A stretch of DNA of 64,000 nucleotides from an uncultured Glaciecola sp. (GTDB taxonomy: Bacteria; Pseudomonadota; Gammaproteobacteria; Enterobacterales; Alteromonadaceae). Below are positions 53,481 through 62,873 of the stretch, piece by piece. The stretch covers positions 62,001 through 126,000 of the forward strand of contig CANMCE010000002.1 of NCBI GenBank assembly GCA_947496235.1, written 5' to 3'. Both the position numbers and the translations under genes were made by a program. Each line of letters opens with the position of its first letter. Position 1 is the stretch's first letter. A model generated the notes under the pieces. The model was not told the DNA's origin and did no database searches. It was given only the letters and a program-made list of their open reading frames with translations.

Positions 53481-54497
53481 ATGACAGTCCCCAGCAATCT
53501 TATTTTAGGGATAGCGTCTACTCAATTGAGTAACGAAGAAATAGCACTTTTTTCAGAGTTAAAGCCACTGGGGCTTATTTTATTCGCTCGAAACTTAGAA
53601 AACCCAACTCAAGTGACAGCGTTAACCGAAAAGTTTCGTCAGGTAACCCAAAATGAAAGGGCGCTTGTACTTATTGATCAAGAGGGCGGACGAGTTTCTC
53701 GCTTACCAGAAAAATACTGGAGAATTCCTCCAAGTCCAACTGTGTTTGCTAAGCTGTATGCTAAAGATCCAGAGAAAGCACTAAGAGCTTGTTTATTAAA
53801 CCATATATTGATTGGTCATGAGCTGAAAACCTTGGGCATAAATGTCAATTGTGCGCCTATGATAGATATCCCACAACAAAATGCGTCTACCATAGTGACT
53901 GAGCGAGCCTTTGGCGCGACACCTGAACAAGTTATCACTCTAGCTAAAACCGTAATAGAGGGATTACAGACCTGTGGCGTTGAACCTGTGATTAAACATG
54001 CGCCTGGACATGGTCGAGCAACTGCCGACAGTCATTTAGAATTACCCTATGTAGACGCTTCTTTAACTGAACTCACGGATTGGGATTTTATACCTTTTAA
54101 GGCTCTCAATGATCAAAGCATGCTGATGACCGCGCATATCAATTTCAGCCAAATTGATCCTGAGTTTCCTGGTACTTTAAGTCAAAAAGTGATTCAGGGA
54201 ATAATCCGAGAAAATTTAGGATTCGAAGGTTTGATTATGACCGACGATATCGATATGCATGCGTTAAGTGGTACGGTCGAATCTAAAGCTCAGCAAGCAA
54301 TAGCGGCTGGCTGCGATGTGGTGCTGCAATGCAGTGGTGAAATAGAAAAAATGCAAGCGCTGAGTAAGGTCGCACAGAAGTTATCAGGCGCTTCTTTAGC
54401 AAGAGCCGAAAAAGCACAAGCATTAGCGCACAAGCAGGGAGATAGCATTGATTGTCAAGCTATTTTGTCAGAACTTAACCAATTGTTGAGCAAGTGA
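53481..54497 (+). CDS. nagZ: Beta-N-acetylhexosaminidase
   Basis: Cytoplasmic glycoside hydrolase family 3 enzyme that removes GlcNAc from muropeptides during cell-wall recycling, 338 aa. Motifs are GLILFARNLENPTQ, VLIDQEGGRVSRLP, NCAPMIDI, the NagZ loop IKHAPGHGRATADSHLELP (His and Asp acid/base pair; Ala replaces the common Phe in KHFPGHG) and MTDDIDMHAL with the nucleophile Asp. Coupled to dgkA by a four-base overlap (GTGA). anmK-nagZ form a recycling operon; NagZ products also feed AmpC regulation in other species. Confidence 0.95.
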   Translation: MTVPSNLILGIASTQLSNEEIALFSELKPLGLILFARNLENPTQVTALTEKFRQVTQNERALVLIDQEGGRVSRLPEKYWRIPPSPTVFAKLYAKDPEKALRACLLNHILIGHELKTLGINVNCAPMIDIPQQNASTIVTERAFGATPEQVITLAKTVIEGLQTCGVEPVIKHAPGHGRATADSHLELPYVDASLTELTDWDFIPFKALNDQSMLMTAHINFSQIDPEFPGTLSQKVIQGIIRENLGFEGLIMTDDIDMHALSGTVESKAQQAIAAGCDVVLQCSGEIEKMQALSKVAQKLSGASLARAEKAQALAHKQGDSIDCQAILSELNQLLSK

Positions 54498-54877
54498 AAC
54501 CCGATATCAGCAAAAATGTCAGTGGCTTGAAAAGGCTTCCAAGAGCTATTAGCTGCTCGATGAAAGGCTACGGGGCAGCATGGCGCTATGAATCTGGTTT
54601 TAGACAATACACGGTTATTTCTGCACTCTTATTTCCTGTGAGCTTTTTCATTGCGCAAACTTTGGTGCATTGGATTCTGTTAATAGCTAGCTTGGTTTTT
54701 GTGTTGTTTTCAGAGATTGTAAATTCCGCAGTTGAGTCAGTAGCAGATGCGTTAAAACCGGAATACGATCCACTGATTGGTCGCGCCAAAGATCTAGGTT
54801 CGGCGGGCGTTTTTACTGCGTTGATGTTTGCTCTTGTGGTTTGGAGTATTAGTTTTTATCAATATTTTATTGGATAA
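54494..54877 (+). CDS. dgkA: Diacylglycerol kinase
   Basis: A 127-aa inner-membrane enzyme with three helices that phosphorylates diacylglycerol to phosphatidic acid. RAISCSMKGYGAAWRYESGFRQYTV and the active-site helix LFSEIVNSAVESVADALKPEYDPLIGRAKDLGSAGVF are diagnostic. GTG start overlaps the nagZ stop. It probably belongs to the anmK-nagZ transcript. Confidence 0.95.
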   Translation: MKPDISKNVSGLKRLPRAISCSMKGYGAAWRYESGFRQYTVISALLFPVSFFIAQTLVHWILLIASLVFVLFSEIVNSAVESVADALKPEYDPLIGRAKDLGSAGVFTALMFALVVWSISFYQYFIG

Positions 54878-54975
54878 TACCAAGGCAAAATAGCGAATAA
54901 AAGCCGGTTAATTTCACCTTAATATCACTTGCGAAACCGTAAAATGGACGTGGATTTTTAGTGTAGAGGAAGACC

Positions 54976-55665
54976 ATGCGCAAGAAGTTACATATATTGC
55001 TGATTGAAGACAATGAAGCCATTGCGACTCAGATTTTAGATTTTCTGGCAGTTCATGGCTGGGAAACCGATTATTCATCTACGGCCAAGCAAGGCATAGA
55101 GTTAGCGCTGAATCATTATTTTGATATTATCATATTGGATTTAAACCTGCCGGACATAGATGGTTTAGAAGTTTGTCGCACTATCAAACAAACAGCTACT
55201 CGCAACATTCCGATTCTAATGTTAACGGCAAGAGATGCTTTTGAAGACAAGGTGAAAGGCTTTGGACAAGGAGCGGACGACTATTTGACCAAACCCTTTG
55301 ATTTACGAGAATTGGCTTTACGATGTGAAGCTGTGGCCAGACGACCGCAATTACATGCCAACACAGAAATAACCCAAGGCGCGTTGAGCATAGATACAAG
55401 GGCACATTCCGCCTGCTGGAATGGCCAACCGTTAAAAATTACCAAGCTAGGATTCTCAATTTTACATAAGCTACTTGAAGCTTATCCATATCCCGTTAGT
55501 CGTTCTGAACTCGTGCAGCATTTGTGGGGAGATAATCCTCCAGAAAGTAATGCTTTAAAATCACACACTTATGCCCTGCGCAAAGCATTTGAAGCTTATA
55601 CGGATGCACAGGTTCTGTATACCATTAGTAATATAGGCTATCAATTGAAGGATCTTGATGATTAA
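54976..55665 (+). CDS. OmpR-family response regulator
   Basis: A 229-aa two-component regulator. The receiver domain (about 5-118) has the acidic pair ED (11-12), phospho-acceptor Asp-55 (ILDLNLPDIDG), Thr in LTARD and Lys in TKPFD. The C-terminal winged helix (about 130-226) has GFSILHKLLEAYPYPVSRSELVQHLW and the SHTYALRKAF recognition helix. It overlaps the kinase gene by eight bases, so the two form one system. Targets unknown. Confidence 0.93.
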   Translation: MRKKLHILLIEDNEAIATQILDFLAVHGWETDYSSTAKQGIELALNHYFDIIILDLNLPDIDGLEVCRTIKQTATRNIPILMLTARDAFEDKVKGFGQGADDYLTKPFDLRELALRCEAVARRPQLHANTEITQGALSIDTRAHSACWNGQPLKITKLGFSILHKLLEAYPYPVSRSELVQHLWGDNPPESNALKSHTYALRKAFEAYTDAQVLYTISNIGYQLKDLDD

Positions 55666-56863
55666 GTTCAAAAGTCTGAATAGTCGTTTACGTGCGGTAT
55701 TTTCTGTTCTATTGATTGTGGTTTGCTTATTTTTCGCAAGAATGACTATGTTATTGGTTGATTCAGCCCAAACCAATGCGTATCAATCGGTTTTAAATCA
55801 ACAAGTCGCGCAGCTCGAACAAATGACGGCTGAGGACTTAAGCTCCCATCAATACCTGTTACCTGATTATGTACAACTGTATGAAGAAGCTAAATTACCG
55901 GAAAAATTTAGTTCTATAGCACTTTCGGGTCAAAGAGGTGACGTCTGGTTAGACGGCAACAAGTATTTGTTTGCAAAGGGCAGTAGTAAAGATAGTGATG
56001 CCTGGGTGCTTTTGATGAATAGCTCTACTCTAGAAGCAAATGAACATTTGAATCAATTTATGCCGCTTTTGTTTAATAGCGTGATAGTCGGAGCGCTAAT
56101 CTTAAGCTTACTCAGCACATGGTATTTAGCTAAATGGCTTTCGACCCCGATTCAGCACCTAACTCAAGATGTGGCCTTGAGAGCTAAGAACCAAGAAACC
56201 GCGATTTACGGAGTTAAGCGAGCTGATGAAATCGGGCAACTAGCCAAAGCGTTAGAAGCTTCATATTCACAAATAGAAGCCTTATTGCAACGAGAGCAGA
56301 ATTTTACCCGAGATGTGAGTCATGAGTTAAGAACCCCCATCACATTAATAAAAAATACCTTATCGCTTAACCAAAACACCAGCTTACACCCGCAAGCGAC
56401 AGAAGTGATTTTCCAAGCTGCTAAAGAATTAGAGCAAACCGTTGAAGTGTTACTTGCGTTGGCTCGACAGGAAAATCTTCAATTTACTAAGCAGCCCATA
56501 GTGCCAATCGTCGAAAAATCTATTTTAAGTATTTACAACAGATATCCTCAGGCAAATTTCAATGTGGATTTAGAAGTGGATAATGGATTAATGGTAACAG
56601 GCAATGAGTACCTGATAAGTTTGTTATGTCAAAACTTGGTGAACAATGGTTTCTATCACAGTAATAGCGCAGGGATGCACATATATTCAAAAGGCAATAC
56701 AGTAATTTTTGAAAATGCGATAACAGGAAATGAATCTCGCCCCTATTATCAGGGTTTGGGACACGGACAATATTTAATGACACGTATCGCAGAAGAAATG
56801 CATTGGCAATTAAAAGTAGAACAGAGTAATAATCGATACAAAGTAGAAGTTCTTACAAGTTAG
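55658..56863 (+). CDS. Sensor histidine kinase
   Basis: A 401-aa membrane kinase starting at ATG 55658 inside the end of the regulator gene. Helix 1 (AVFSVLLIVVCLFFARM), a periplasmic domain of about 100 residues, and helix 2 (NSVIVGALILSLLSTWYLA) precede HAMP and HisKA with His-222 (RDVSHELRTPITL). The ATPase domain has the N-box (NLVNNGFYHS), but at the G1 position reads ENAITGN rather than DxGxG, and it is short. Such shortened domains occur in a subclass of these kinases. The signal is unknown. Confidence 0.9.
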   Translation: MIKFKSLNSRLRAVFSVLLIVVCLFFARMTMLLVDSAQTNAYQSVLNQQVAQLEQMTAEDLSSHQYLLPDYVQLYEEAKLPEKFSSIALSGQRGDVWLDGNKYLFAKGSSKDSDAWVLLMNSSTLEANEHLNQFMPLLFNSVIVGALILSLLSTWYLAKWLSTPIQHLTQDVALRAKNQETAIYGVKRADEIGQLAKALEASYSQIEALLQREQNFTRDVSHELRTPITLIKNTLSLNQNTSLHPQATEVIFQAAKELEQTVEVLLALARQENLQFTKQPIVPIVEKSILSIYNRYPQANFNVDLEVDNGLMVTGNEYLISLLCQNLVNNGFYHSNSAGMHIYSKGNTVIFENAITGNESRPYYQGLGHGQYLMTRIAEEMHWQLKVEQSNNRYKVEVLTS

Positions 56864-56895
56864 ATCAAAGAGTTTGCTGTTAGCACTAGCTAAAT

Positions 56896-56923
56896 GCACA
56901 TAGATGGGTAAAATGTGCGGTTT
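56896..56923 (+). terminator. Possible terminator after the two-component genes
   Basis: GCACAT (56896-56901) and ATGTGC (56913-56918) form a 6-bp stem with an 11-base loop, followed by GGTTTTT. It lies 30 bases after the kinase stop. Confidence 0.45.
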
Positions 56924-56945
56924 TTAGCCCGCTGTAACCAAATAA

Positions 56946-58052
56946 ATGCTGACAGAGCCAAGCCCTTACCAAGATATCCAACCATACAACGACGAGCAGG
57001 TGCCTGCTTCCATTGAGCGATTGATAAACGATCAAGAGTTTATCAATGCTATCGTCAATCACCGCTTTGAACATAGTCCGCGCTGGATGTCTACTTTGCT
57101 TAGTCCATTTGTAAAGCTGGTTCTACGCTTTAAATGGCGTAAATTTAAAACCGTTGCCCATATTCAAAATGAGGTCGGTGAGCACTTAGATAAGCTACTA
57201 GTGCGCACAAGTAAAGGCATCAGCGTAAATGGGTTGGACAAACTTGATCCCAATAAAGCCTATATCTTTATTTCAAATCACAGAGATATTGCAATGGACC
57301 CAGCTCTGGTGAATTTTGCACTGCATAGGGCGGGACACCAAACAGCCTTAATAGCTTTCGGCGATAATCTGCTAAAAAAAACCAGCGTGACTGAGCTTAT
57401 GAAGCTAAATAAAGGCTTTGTGGTTAAGCGTTCGGTGAAAGGCCCAAGAGAATTGCTTAAAACATTGACTCAGCTATCCAATTTTATCCGTGATTCCCTA
57501 AGTAGCAACAAATCTATTTGGATTGCACACAGGGAAGGGCGAGCTAAAGATGGCATGGACATCACAGATCCGGCTATTTTGAAAATGTTTTACGTGGCAG
57601 GCAAGCAACAAGGTATTCCATTTTCTGAGTACATGAAATCGTTGAATATTGTGCCTGTGGCAATTTCTTACGAAAATGATCCTTGCGATATAGCCAAAGC
57701 AAAAGAGCTATATCAACGCAAAGATTTAGGCATTTACAATAAAGGCGAATTCGAAGATATCGAAAGTATTATTCAAGGGATTATCGGCAACAAATACCGC
57801 ATTAGTGTGAATTTCGGCGAGGTAATTGACGCTGATTTTGAGACACCTGTCGCCCTAGCTGAACATATTGATGAGCAAATACACAAGCATTATCAACTAT
57901 ATCCAATCAACTATTTAGCCGCTGGTGAATCGAACAAGGATATTACCGAAGATTGTAAAGCGCGATTAGCAGATAAACTTAAACAGTTACCCGAACATGC
58001 TCAAGAATATCTCATTGCCAATTATGCTAATCCAGTAAAAAATGCCAAATAA
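56946..58052 (+). CDS. PlsC-type acyltransferase
   Basis: A 368-aa acyltransferase of the 1-acylglycerol-phosphate acyltransferase superfamily. The catalytic motif reads FISNHRDIAMDPALV (His-112 with Asp-114 or Asp-118), one residue longer than the usual HX4D. The acceptor-binding motif follows as WIAHREGRAKDG. One amphipathic N-terminal segment (about 45-62) may dock it on the membrane. The family is widespread in gammaproteobacteria and its substrate is not established. Transcribed alone after a possible terminator. Confidence 0.8.
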   Translation: MLTEPSPYQDIQPYNDEQVPASIERLINDQEFINAIVNHRFEHSPRWMSTLLSPFVKLVLRFKWRKFKTVAHIQNEVGEHLDKLLVRTSKGISVNGLDKLDPNKAYIFISNHRDIAMDPALVNFALHRAGHQTALIAFGDNLLKKTSVTELMKLNKGFVVKRSVKGPRELLKTLTQLSNFIRDSLSSNKSIWIAHREGRAKDGMDITDPAILKMFYVAGKQQGIPFSEYMKSLNIVPVAISYENDPCDIAKAKELYQRKDLGIYNKGEFEDIESIIQGIIGNKYRISVNFGEVIDADFETPVALAEHIDEQIHKHYQLYPINYLAAGESNKDITEDCKARLADKLKQLPEHAQEYLIANYANPVKNAK

Positions 58053-58186
58053 ACAAGGCAATTTAATCAGGTTGCTAGCGCAAACCTATTGATCTGAAAC
58101 AATCAGGGTTTTGTTTTATCTAAAAGTCGCTTAAGCCAACAAGGTTTTTGCGTATACTGATGTTAGTAGACGGATGTTTGGCTAGC

Positions 58187-59776
58187 ATGATGCTTTCACT
58201 ATTTTTTTCGTATCTTCCTATTTTGCTTCTGATTTATTTGATGACCAAACCCAAGAGTATGGCATCAAGTAAAGCGTTACCTTTAAGTGCGCTGATAATA
58301 TATCTGATCAGCCTGTTTGTATTTAAGCAAGATCTATTGCAACTGAATGCCACCGTGATAAGCGGATTGTTGCTTGCCTTAACTCCACTTTCTATTATTG
58401 CTGGCGCTATATTTCTGTTTAAGGCCATGGAAGTTTCTGGTGCCTTGGATCTGATAAAACAATGGTTAAACAGTGTTAGTACAAATCAACTAGCGCAGGT
58501 GATGATTATAGGTTGGGCGTTTGCATTTTTAATCGAAGGTGCTAGTGGTTTTGGGACACCAGCGGCGATTGCTGGGCCAGTGTTATACAGTCTAGGATTC
58601 CCAGTCCTCAGAGTCGCAATTTTCTGCTTAGTATTAAATACCATTCCAGTGACCTTTGGCGCAGTTGGAACGCCAATATGGTTCGGTCTTTCAGTCGTTG
58701 ATCTCAGCAGTGCCCAAATATCTGAAATTGCTTGGAAAGCGGCGTTACTGAATACCATAGCGGCACCTTTTATAGTGATAGCTGCCCTGTACATCATTTT
58801 GCAACAGCGAACTGCTATCTTGCGCCAATGGATATTTGTATTAGCTTCAACCTTCGCATGTACTTTGCCCTATTTACTTTTAAGCCTCATAAGCTATGAG
58901 TTCCCGTCTTTACTTGGCGGCATGATTGGGTTAGTGGTTACCCTTCTGTTAGCAAAATATAATATCGGATTATCCAAAGATTTTGCCCAATCTGACAGCA
59001 AAGATACAACCGCCGACTTAACGCTAAGCACCTTGTTTAAAGCCAGTTTCCCGTTGTTGGGTACGGTACTTCTGCTGGTGATTACGCGCATTCAAGAATT
59101 GGGAATTAAATCAATGCTGCAGGCTAAATCGCCTGCGTTCGGATTATCCTTAGGCAGTTTTGGCGATCTTTCAGTTAGCAGTGCACTTGTGGTCAGTTTA
59201 CAAAATATTTTGGGTACAGATGAATCTTGGCAACATGCGTTTTTATATGTGCCATCTATTTTGCCTTTTTTATTGATTGGTGTAATTACCATTGTTTGGT
59301 TTGGCAAAGGATCTATTAAACATACTGCAAAAAATACTATGGATAAAATCAAATCGCCTTTCTTTGCGTTACTTGGCGCCTTAGTATTTGTGAATCTAAT
59401 GATGTTTGGTGATGACCAGTCGCCGGTTACCCAAATCGGTAATCATTTGGCTGAAGTCACGGGACAAAGCTGGCAGTTTTTCGCGCCTGTATTAGGCGCG
59501 TTAGGTTCATTTTTTTCTGGTTCAGCAACGATTTCAAATTTAACCTTTGCCGGCATTCAACAATCAATCGCTACTCAACTGGGATTAAATCTTACCACTG
59601 TTCTAGCGCTCCAGTCTGTAGGCGCAGCCATGGGTAATATGGTTTGTATTAATAATATTGTAGCCGTTACCTCAATCTTAGGTATACAAAATAAAGATGG
59701 TGTTATCTTAAAACGGACTGCCATTATTTTACTGTTATATGCAGTTATTGCTGGTGGAGCGGGTCTTTTAATTTAA
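58187..59776 (+). CDS. LctP-family lactate/glycolate permease
   Basis: An inner-membrane symporter of about 530 aa with 12 or more hydrophobic segments. The family signature is EGASGFGTPAAIAGPVLYSLGFPVLRVAIFCLVLNTIPVTFGAVGTPIWFGL. The C-terminus has FAPVLGALGSFFSGSATISNLTFAGIQ and ALQSVGAAMGNMVCINNIVAVTSILG. The substrate is L-lactate or a related 2-hydroxy acid by family knowledge. The frame is open from a TTG at 58148, with ATGs at 58160 and 58187; I chose 58187 because it begins the first helix, but no start has a good ribosome-binding site. Confidence 0.88.
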   Translation: MMLSLFFSYLPILLLIYLMTKPKSMASSKALPLSALIIYLISLFVFKQDLLQLNATVISGLLLALTPLSIIAGAIFLFKAMEVSGALDLIKQWLNSVSTNQLAQVMIIGWAFAFLIEGASGFGTPAAIAGPVLYSLGFPVLRVAIFCLVLNTIPVTFGAVGTPIWFGLSVVDLSSAQISEIAWKAALLNTIAAPFIVIAALYIILQQRTAILRQWIFVLASTFACTLPYLLLSLISYEFPSLLGGMIGLVVTLLLAKYNIGLSKDFAQSDSKDTTADLTLSTLFKASFPLLGTVLLLVITRIQELGIKSMLQAKSPAFGLSLGSFGDLSVSSALVVSLQNILGTDESWQHAFLYVPSILPFLLIGVITIVWFGKGSIKHTAKNTMDKIKSPFFALLGALVFVNLMMFGDDQSPVTQIGNHLAEVTGQSWQFFAPVLGALGSFFSGSATISNLTFAGIQQSIATQLGLNLTTVLALQSVGAAMGNMVCINNIVAVTSILGIQNKDGVILKRTAIILLLYAVIAGGAGLLI

Positions 59777-59850
59777 TATTGAAGTTGTTTTTGGTGTCTA
59801 TTTTTTCATCATATACTAGGTTACACTGATGTAAACAAAGTAACGAATGG

Positions 59851-60768
59851 ATGCCTAGGATGGATTCCACCATTGCGCCTTTCCAACATATTCTAGTGGT
59901 TTTAGATGCCTCTGAAGATTTTGCAATACCACTGACGCGAGCAAGTCAAATGTGCAAACTCATGGACGCAAAGATGAGTGTGTTAATTTCTTGTTTCGCT
60001 GTGTTATCGGTAAAAAATAAATCAGCACTGAACGACGACCTAGGCGATATGGTTGATCAATTGCGGGAAGATGTAAAAGAGCAACTTGAGCAACTCAAAA
60101 CAGTTGAATTACTCGATAAAACCTTTCTTTCATGGCAAGAAAAAACCTCGCTAGCAACTCAAAGATTAATTGAAGATAGAAAATTTGACCTAGTGATAAA
60201 AGCACCTGTACAGCAAGGTGAATTCAAAAAGCTATTCCGCAGTGGATTAGATAAGTATTTTGTAAGTGATTGCCCACTTCCCGTTTGGATGATTAAACCT
60301 AGAGAATGGGATCAAGACATTCAAGTGATGGCCTGCATCGATATGGCAGATAAAGCGCACGAAAATGTGCTTATGAACAAGCATATTTTATCTATCAGTG
60401 ATCGTTTGACCGGATTGTTAGGTGGGCATATGCATGTGACCGATTGTTTTTACGGTGAGATCGGCTCCATGCGAGTAGATTATAACTCGAAACGCGGATT
60501 CAAACGCCAAGCGTCTGTGAAAGAACAACACTTAGAGCAATTAAAATCTTACATTCATGACTATTCACTAATGGATGATCAATTGCATTTTGAAGAAGGG
60601 ATTCCTGACGATGTCATTCCAAGCAGAGCAGCAGCACTTGGCGCTGAATTAGTCGTTATTGGAAATAATGAAGATAGCAATATCTTCGACAGAATTATGG
60701 GAGATACAGCCGTTACTTTAACCCAGGCTATGCCTTGTGATATCCTCATTTTAAAATTAAACAATTAA
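59851..60768 (+). CDS. Tandem universal stress protein (UspE-like)
   Basis: A 305-aa cytoplasmic protein with two Usp domains. The first (about 10-148) has QHILVVLDASEDF and DLVIKAPVQQG. The second (about 160-303) ends with ELVVIGNNEDSNIFDRIMGDTAVTLTQAMPCDILIL, where the G-x-x-G-x-x nucleotide loop is modified (IMGDTA). The layout equals UspE, linked to stress and motility in enterics. Start may be ATG 59851 or 59860. Not clearly linked to its neighbours. Confidence 0.87.
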   Translation: MPRMDSTIAPFQHILVVLDASEDFAIPLTRASQMCKLMDAKMSVLISCFAVLSVKNKSALNDDLGDMVDQLREDVKEQLEQLKTVELLDKTFLSWQEKTSLATQRLIEDRKFDLVIKAPVQQGEFKKLFRSGLDKYFVSDCPLPVWMIKPREWDQDIQVMACIDMADKAHENVLMNKHILSISDRLTGLLGGHMHVTDCFYGEIGSMRVDYNSKRGFKRQASVKEQHLEQLKSYIHDYSLMDDQLHFEEGIPDDVIPSRAAALGAELVVIGNNEDSNIFDRIMGDTAVTLTQAMPCDILILKLNN

Positions 60769-60887
60769 CATAAAATATACATTTAGTGGTAAAGTTTGTT
60801 TTAGAGGTTTTTTGCATGACATCTCATTGAATATTGTTAGCTAAAAATTCTCCTGTAATCCCACACAACTGGCAAAGGACGCTATAG

Positions 60888-62873
60888 ATGTATTGTTGTA
60901 TCAAAAAAATAATTTCCGCTTTAGTTCTTACTCTTATATTTTCGCAAGTTTCAGCTCAACCTAGTATTGATGATTTTCTCAGAGAAGCAGATTATCGCAT
61001 GGCTAAAATATCACCTGATGGACGGTATTTAGCTGAGCTTTGGAACAAGCGAGAAGACAATACTCGCTTTGTAACAATCAAAGATCTCAGTAAAGCTGAC
61101 CGACCAATTATTAGCAGTACGGGCGATTCAGTAGTGCGTCCATATTCTATCAGTTGGGCGAATAACAAAAGGTTGTTAATTCATCTCCATGTACCTTATC
61201 GTACTGACTCTGTAAGAAGGGAGCAGGAAACAGAAGAAGATTTCAACATTTACGACTATTTTATGTTTAGTCGGACAGTGGCAATTGACCCAGATGGAAG
61301 CAATTTAGTCCAATTAATGGAGGATGATCGAAAGGCTAGAAGGAACGTTAGTCTTTCCAAAATTCGACATTTTCTACCAAAAGACCCTGAACATATTCTA
61401 ATGACGGCTTGGCGCAATGAGCGTCTAGCCCTGTTGAAAGTTAATGTGTACACCGGAGATTCCAAAATCTTAACTTCTGGAGGACGACTAACCTATGCAT
61501 TTATTAATGACGAAGAAGGTAATCTGTTGTATCGACTGGATTATCTAAGAATCGCTAAGCGCATAGATATTTTTGAGCTTGATGAAGATAACGATTGGTA
61601 TCGAACGCGGGAAATAGATTTAGAGCAAGAGGAAGAAGATGACGAAAACACTTCCTTAGCCGACTTGATTGGTCTCTACGAAAATAAGTTGGTGTACCGA
61701 CAACGTAATAGCGAAACAGGCTTTTATGAACTCATTATTTTAGATGATAAAAACAGTGAGCCTGAATTGCTAGCGAGTTCTCCCAACAAAGATATTTTGT
61801 ATCCATTAACCTCTACCCGTTCCAATAACATTATTGGCTATGCCTTTGATGGAGACGTAATCACCTATAAATTTTTTGATAAAGAGATTCAAGCGCAATA
61901 TGAACAGTTACAGCAAAAAATAGGATTAGCTAACTATTCGATAACCTCTTTTACCGATGATGGCAGTACCGCTACAGTCAATGTATACGGTGGTGACAAT
62001 CCAGGCATGTACTTCATTTATCATTTAGAGAGTAATAAACTGGAGTTTTTGCAAAATAGATATTTCAATATAGCGAGTAAAAACTTATCCCTAATTTCAC
62101 CCATTGATTACACCACTCGTGATGGACTCTCTATCCGCAGTTATTTGTATCATCCGGAAAACCTAGAAGACAAATTATATCCGCTAATCATAATGCCTCA
62201 TGGTGGGCCTCACGCTCGCGACCGTGCTACTTATGATGATTTTGCACAGTTACTCGCAACACGTGGGTATTTGGTGCTTAAGCCCAATTTCCGTGGTTCT
62301 TTGGGGTTTGGCAAAGCTTTTGAAGAAGCGGGATATAAACAATGGGGTCAAGCCATGCAAGATGACTTGACTGACGGCATAAACGAACTGGTTAAAGGGC
62401 AATTGGTCGATCCTAAACGCGTATGCATTGTCGGTATTTCTTATGGCGGTTATGCAGCCATGATGGGGATTGCAAAAGACCCAGACTTATACCAGTGTGC
62501 TGTGGCGATTAATGGCATTTCTGATTTGCACGCAATGATCGAATTTGACGAGGGAAAGTTAGATGATAAACAGGTCGAAAGATACGTATATAGACGTGTT
62601 GGTCATCCAGAGCAAGATGCAAAAATGCTAAGCGACTTTTCGCCCATCAATCACATCGATAAAATTAAAGCGCCCTTATTACTCATTGCGGGCACAGATG
62701 ATGATGTAGTGGATTATGATCAGTCTGACGACATGTTCGAAGCCATGAAAGAAAAGGATAAAACGGTTAAGTTCATAACACTTGAAGATACAGGGCATAA
62801 TCCTTTCTATTATCATGTAGACATAGAAGTAGTTTACAATGAGGTGGTGGAGTTTTTAGATAAGCACTTGTAG
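60888..62873 (+). CDS. S9 family prolyl oligopeptidase-like peptidase
   Basis: A 661-aa exported serine peptidase. A signal peptide (IISALVLTLIFSQVSAQ) precedes a beta-propeller-like domain (about 25-390, with ISPDGRYLAELW) and an alpha/beta-hydrolase domain. The catalytic triad is visible as Ser-518 (GISYGGYAAM), Asp near 604 (GTDDDVV) and His-637 (DTGHNPFY). The oxyanion region HGGPHARD and the NFRGSLGFGKAFEEAG motif are typical of S9C peptidases. It cleaves oligopeptides, probably in the periplasm. Monocistronic. Confidence 0.93.
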   Translation: MYCCIKKIISALVLTLIFSQVSAQPSIDDFLREADYRMAKISPDGRYLAELWNKREDNTRFVTIKDLSKADRPIISSTGDSVVRPYSISWANNKRLLIHLHVPYRTDSVRREQETEEDFNIYDYFMFSRTVAIDPDGSNLVQLMEDDRKARRNVSLSKIRHFLPKDPEHILMTAWRNERLALLKVNVYTGDSKILTSGGRLTYAFINDEEGNLLYRLDYLRIAKRIDIFELDEDNDWYRTREIDLEQEEEDDENTSLADLIGLYENKLVYRQRNSETGFYELIILDDKNSEPELLASSPNKDILYPLTSTRSNNIIGYAFDGDVITYKFFDKEIQAQYEQLQQKIGLANYSITSFTDDGSTATVNVYGGDNPGMYFIYHLESNKLEFLQNRYFNIASKNLSLISPIDYTTRDGLSIRSYLYHPENLEDKLYPLIIMPHGGPHARDRATYDDFAQLLATRGYLVLKPNFRGSLGFGKAFEEAGYKQWGQAMQDDLTDGINELVKGQLVDPKRVCIVGISYGGYAAMMGIAKDPDLYQCAVAINGISDLHAMIEFDEGKLDDKQVERYVYRRVGHPEQDAKMLSDFSPINHIDKIKAPLLLIAGTDDDVVDYDQSDDMFEAMKEKDKTVKFITLEDTGHNPFYYHVDIEVVYNEVVEFLDKHL

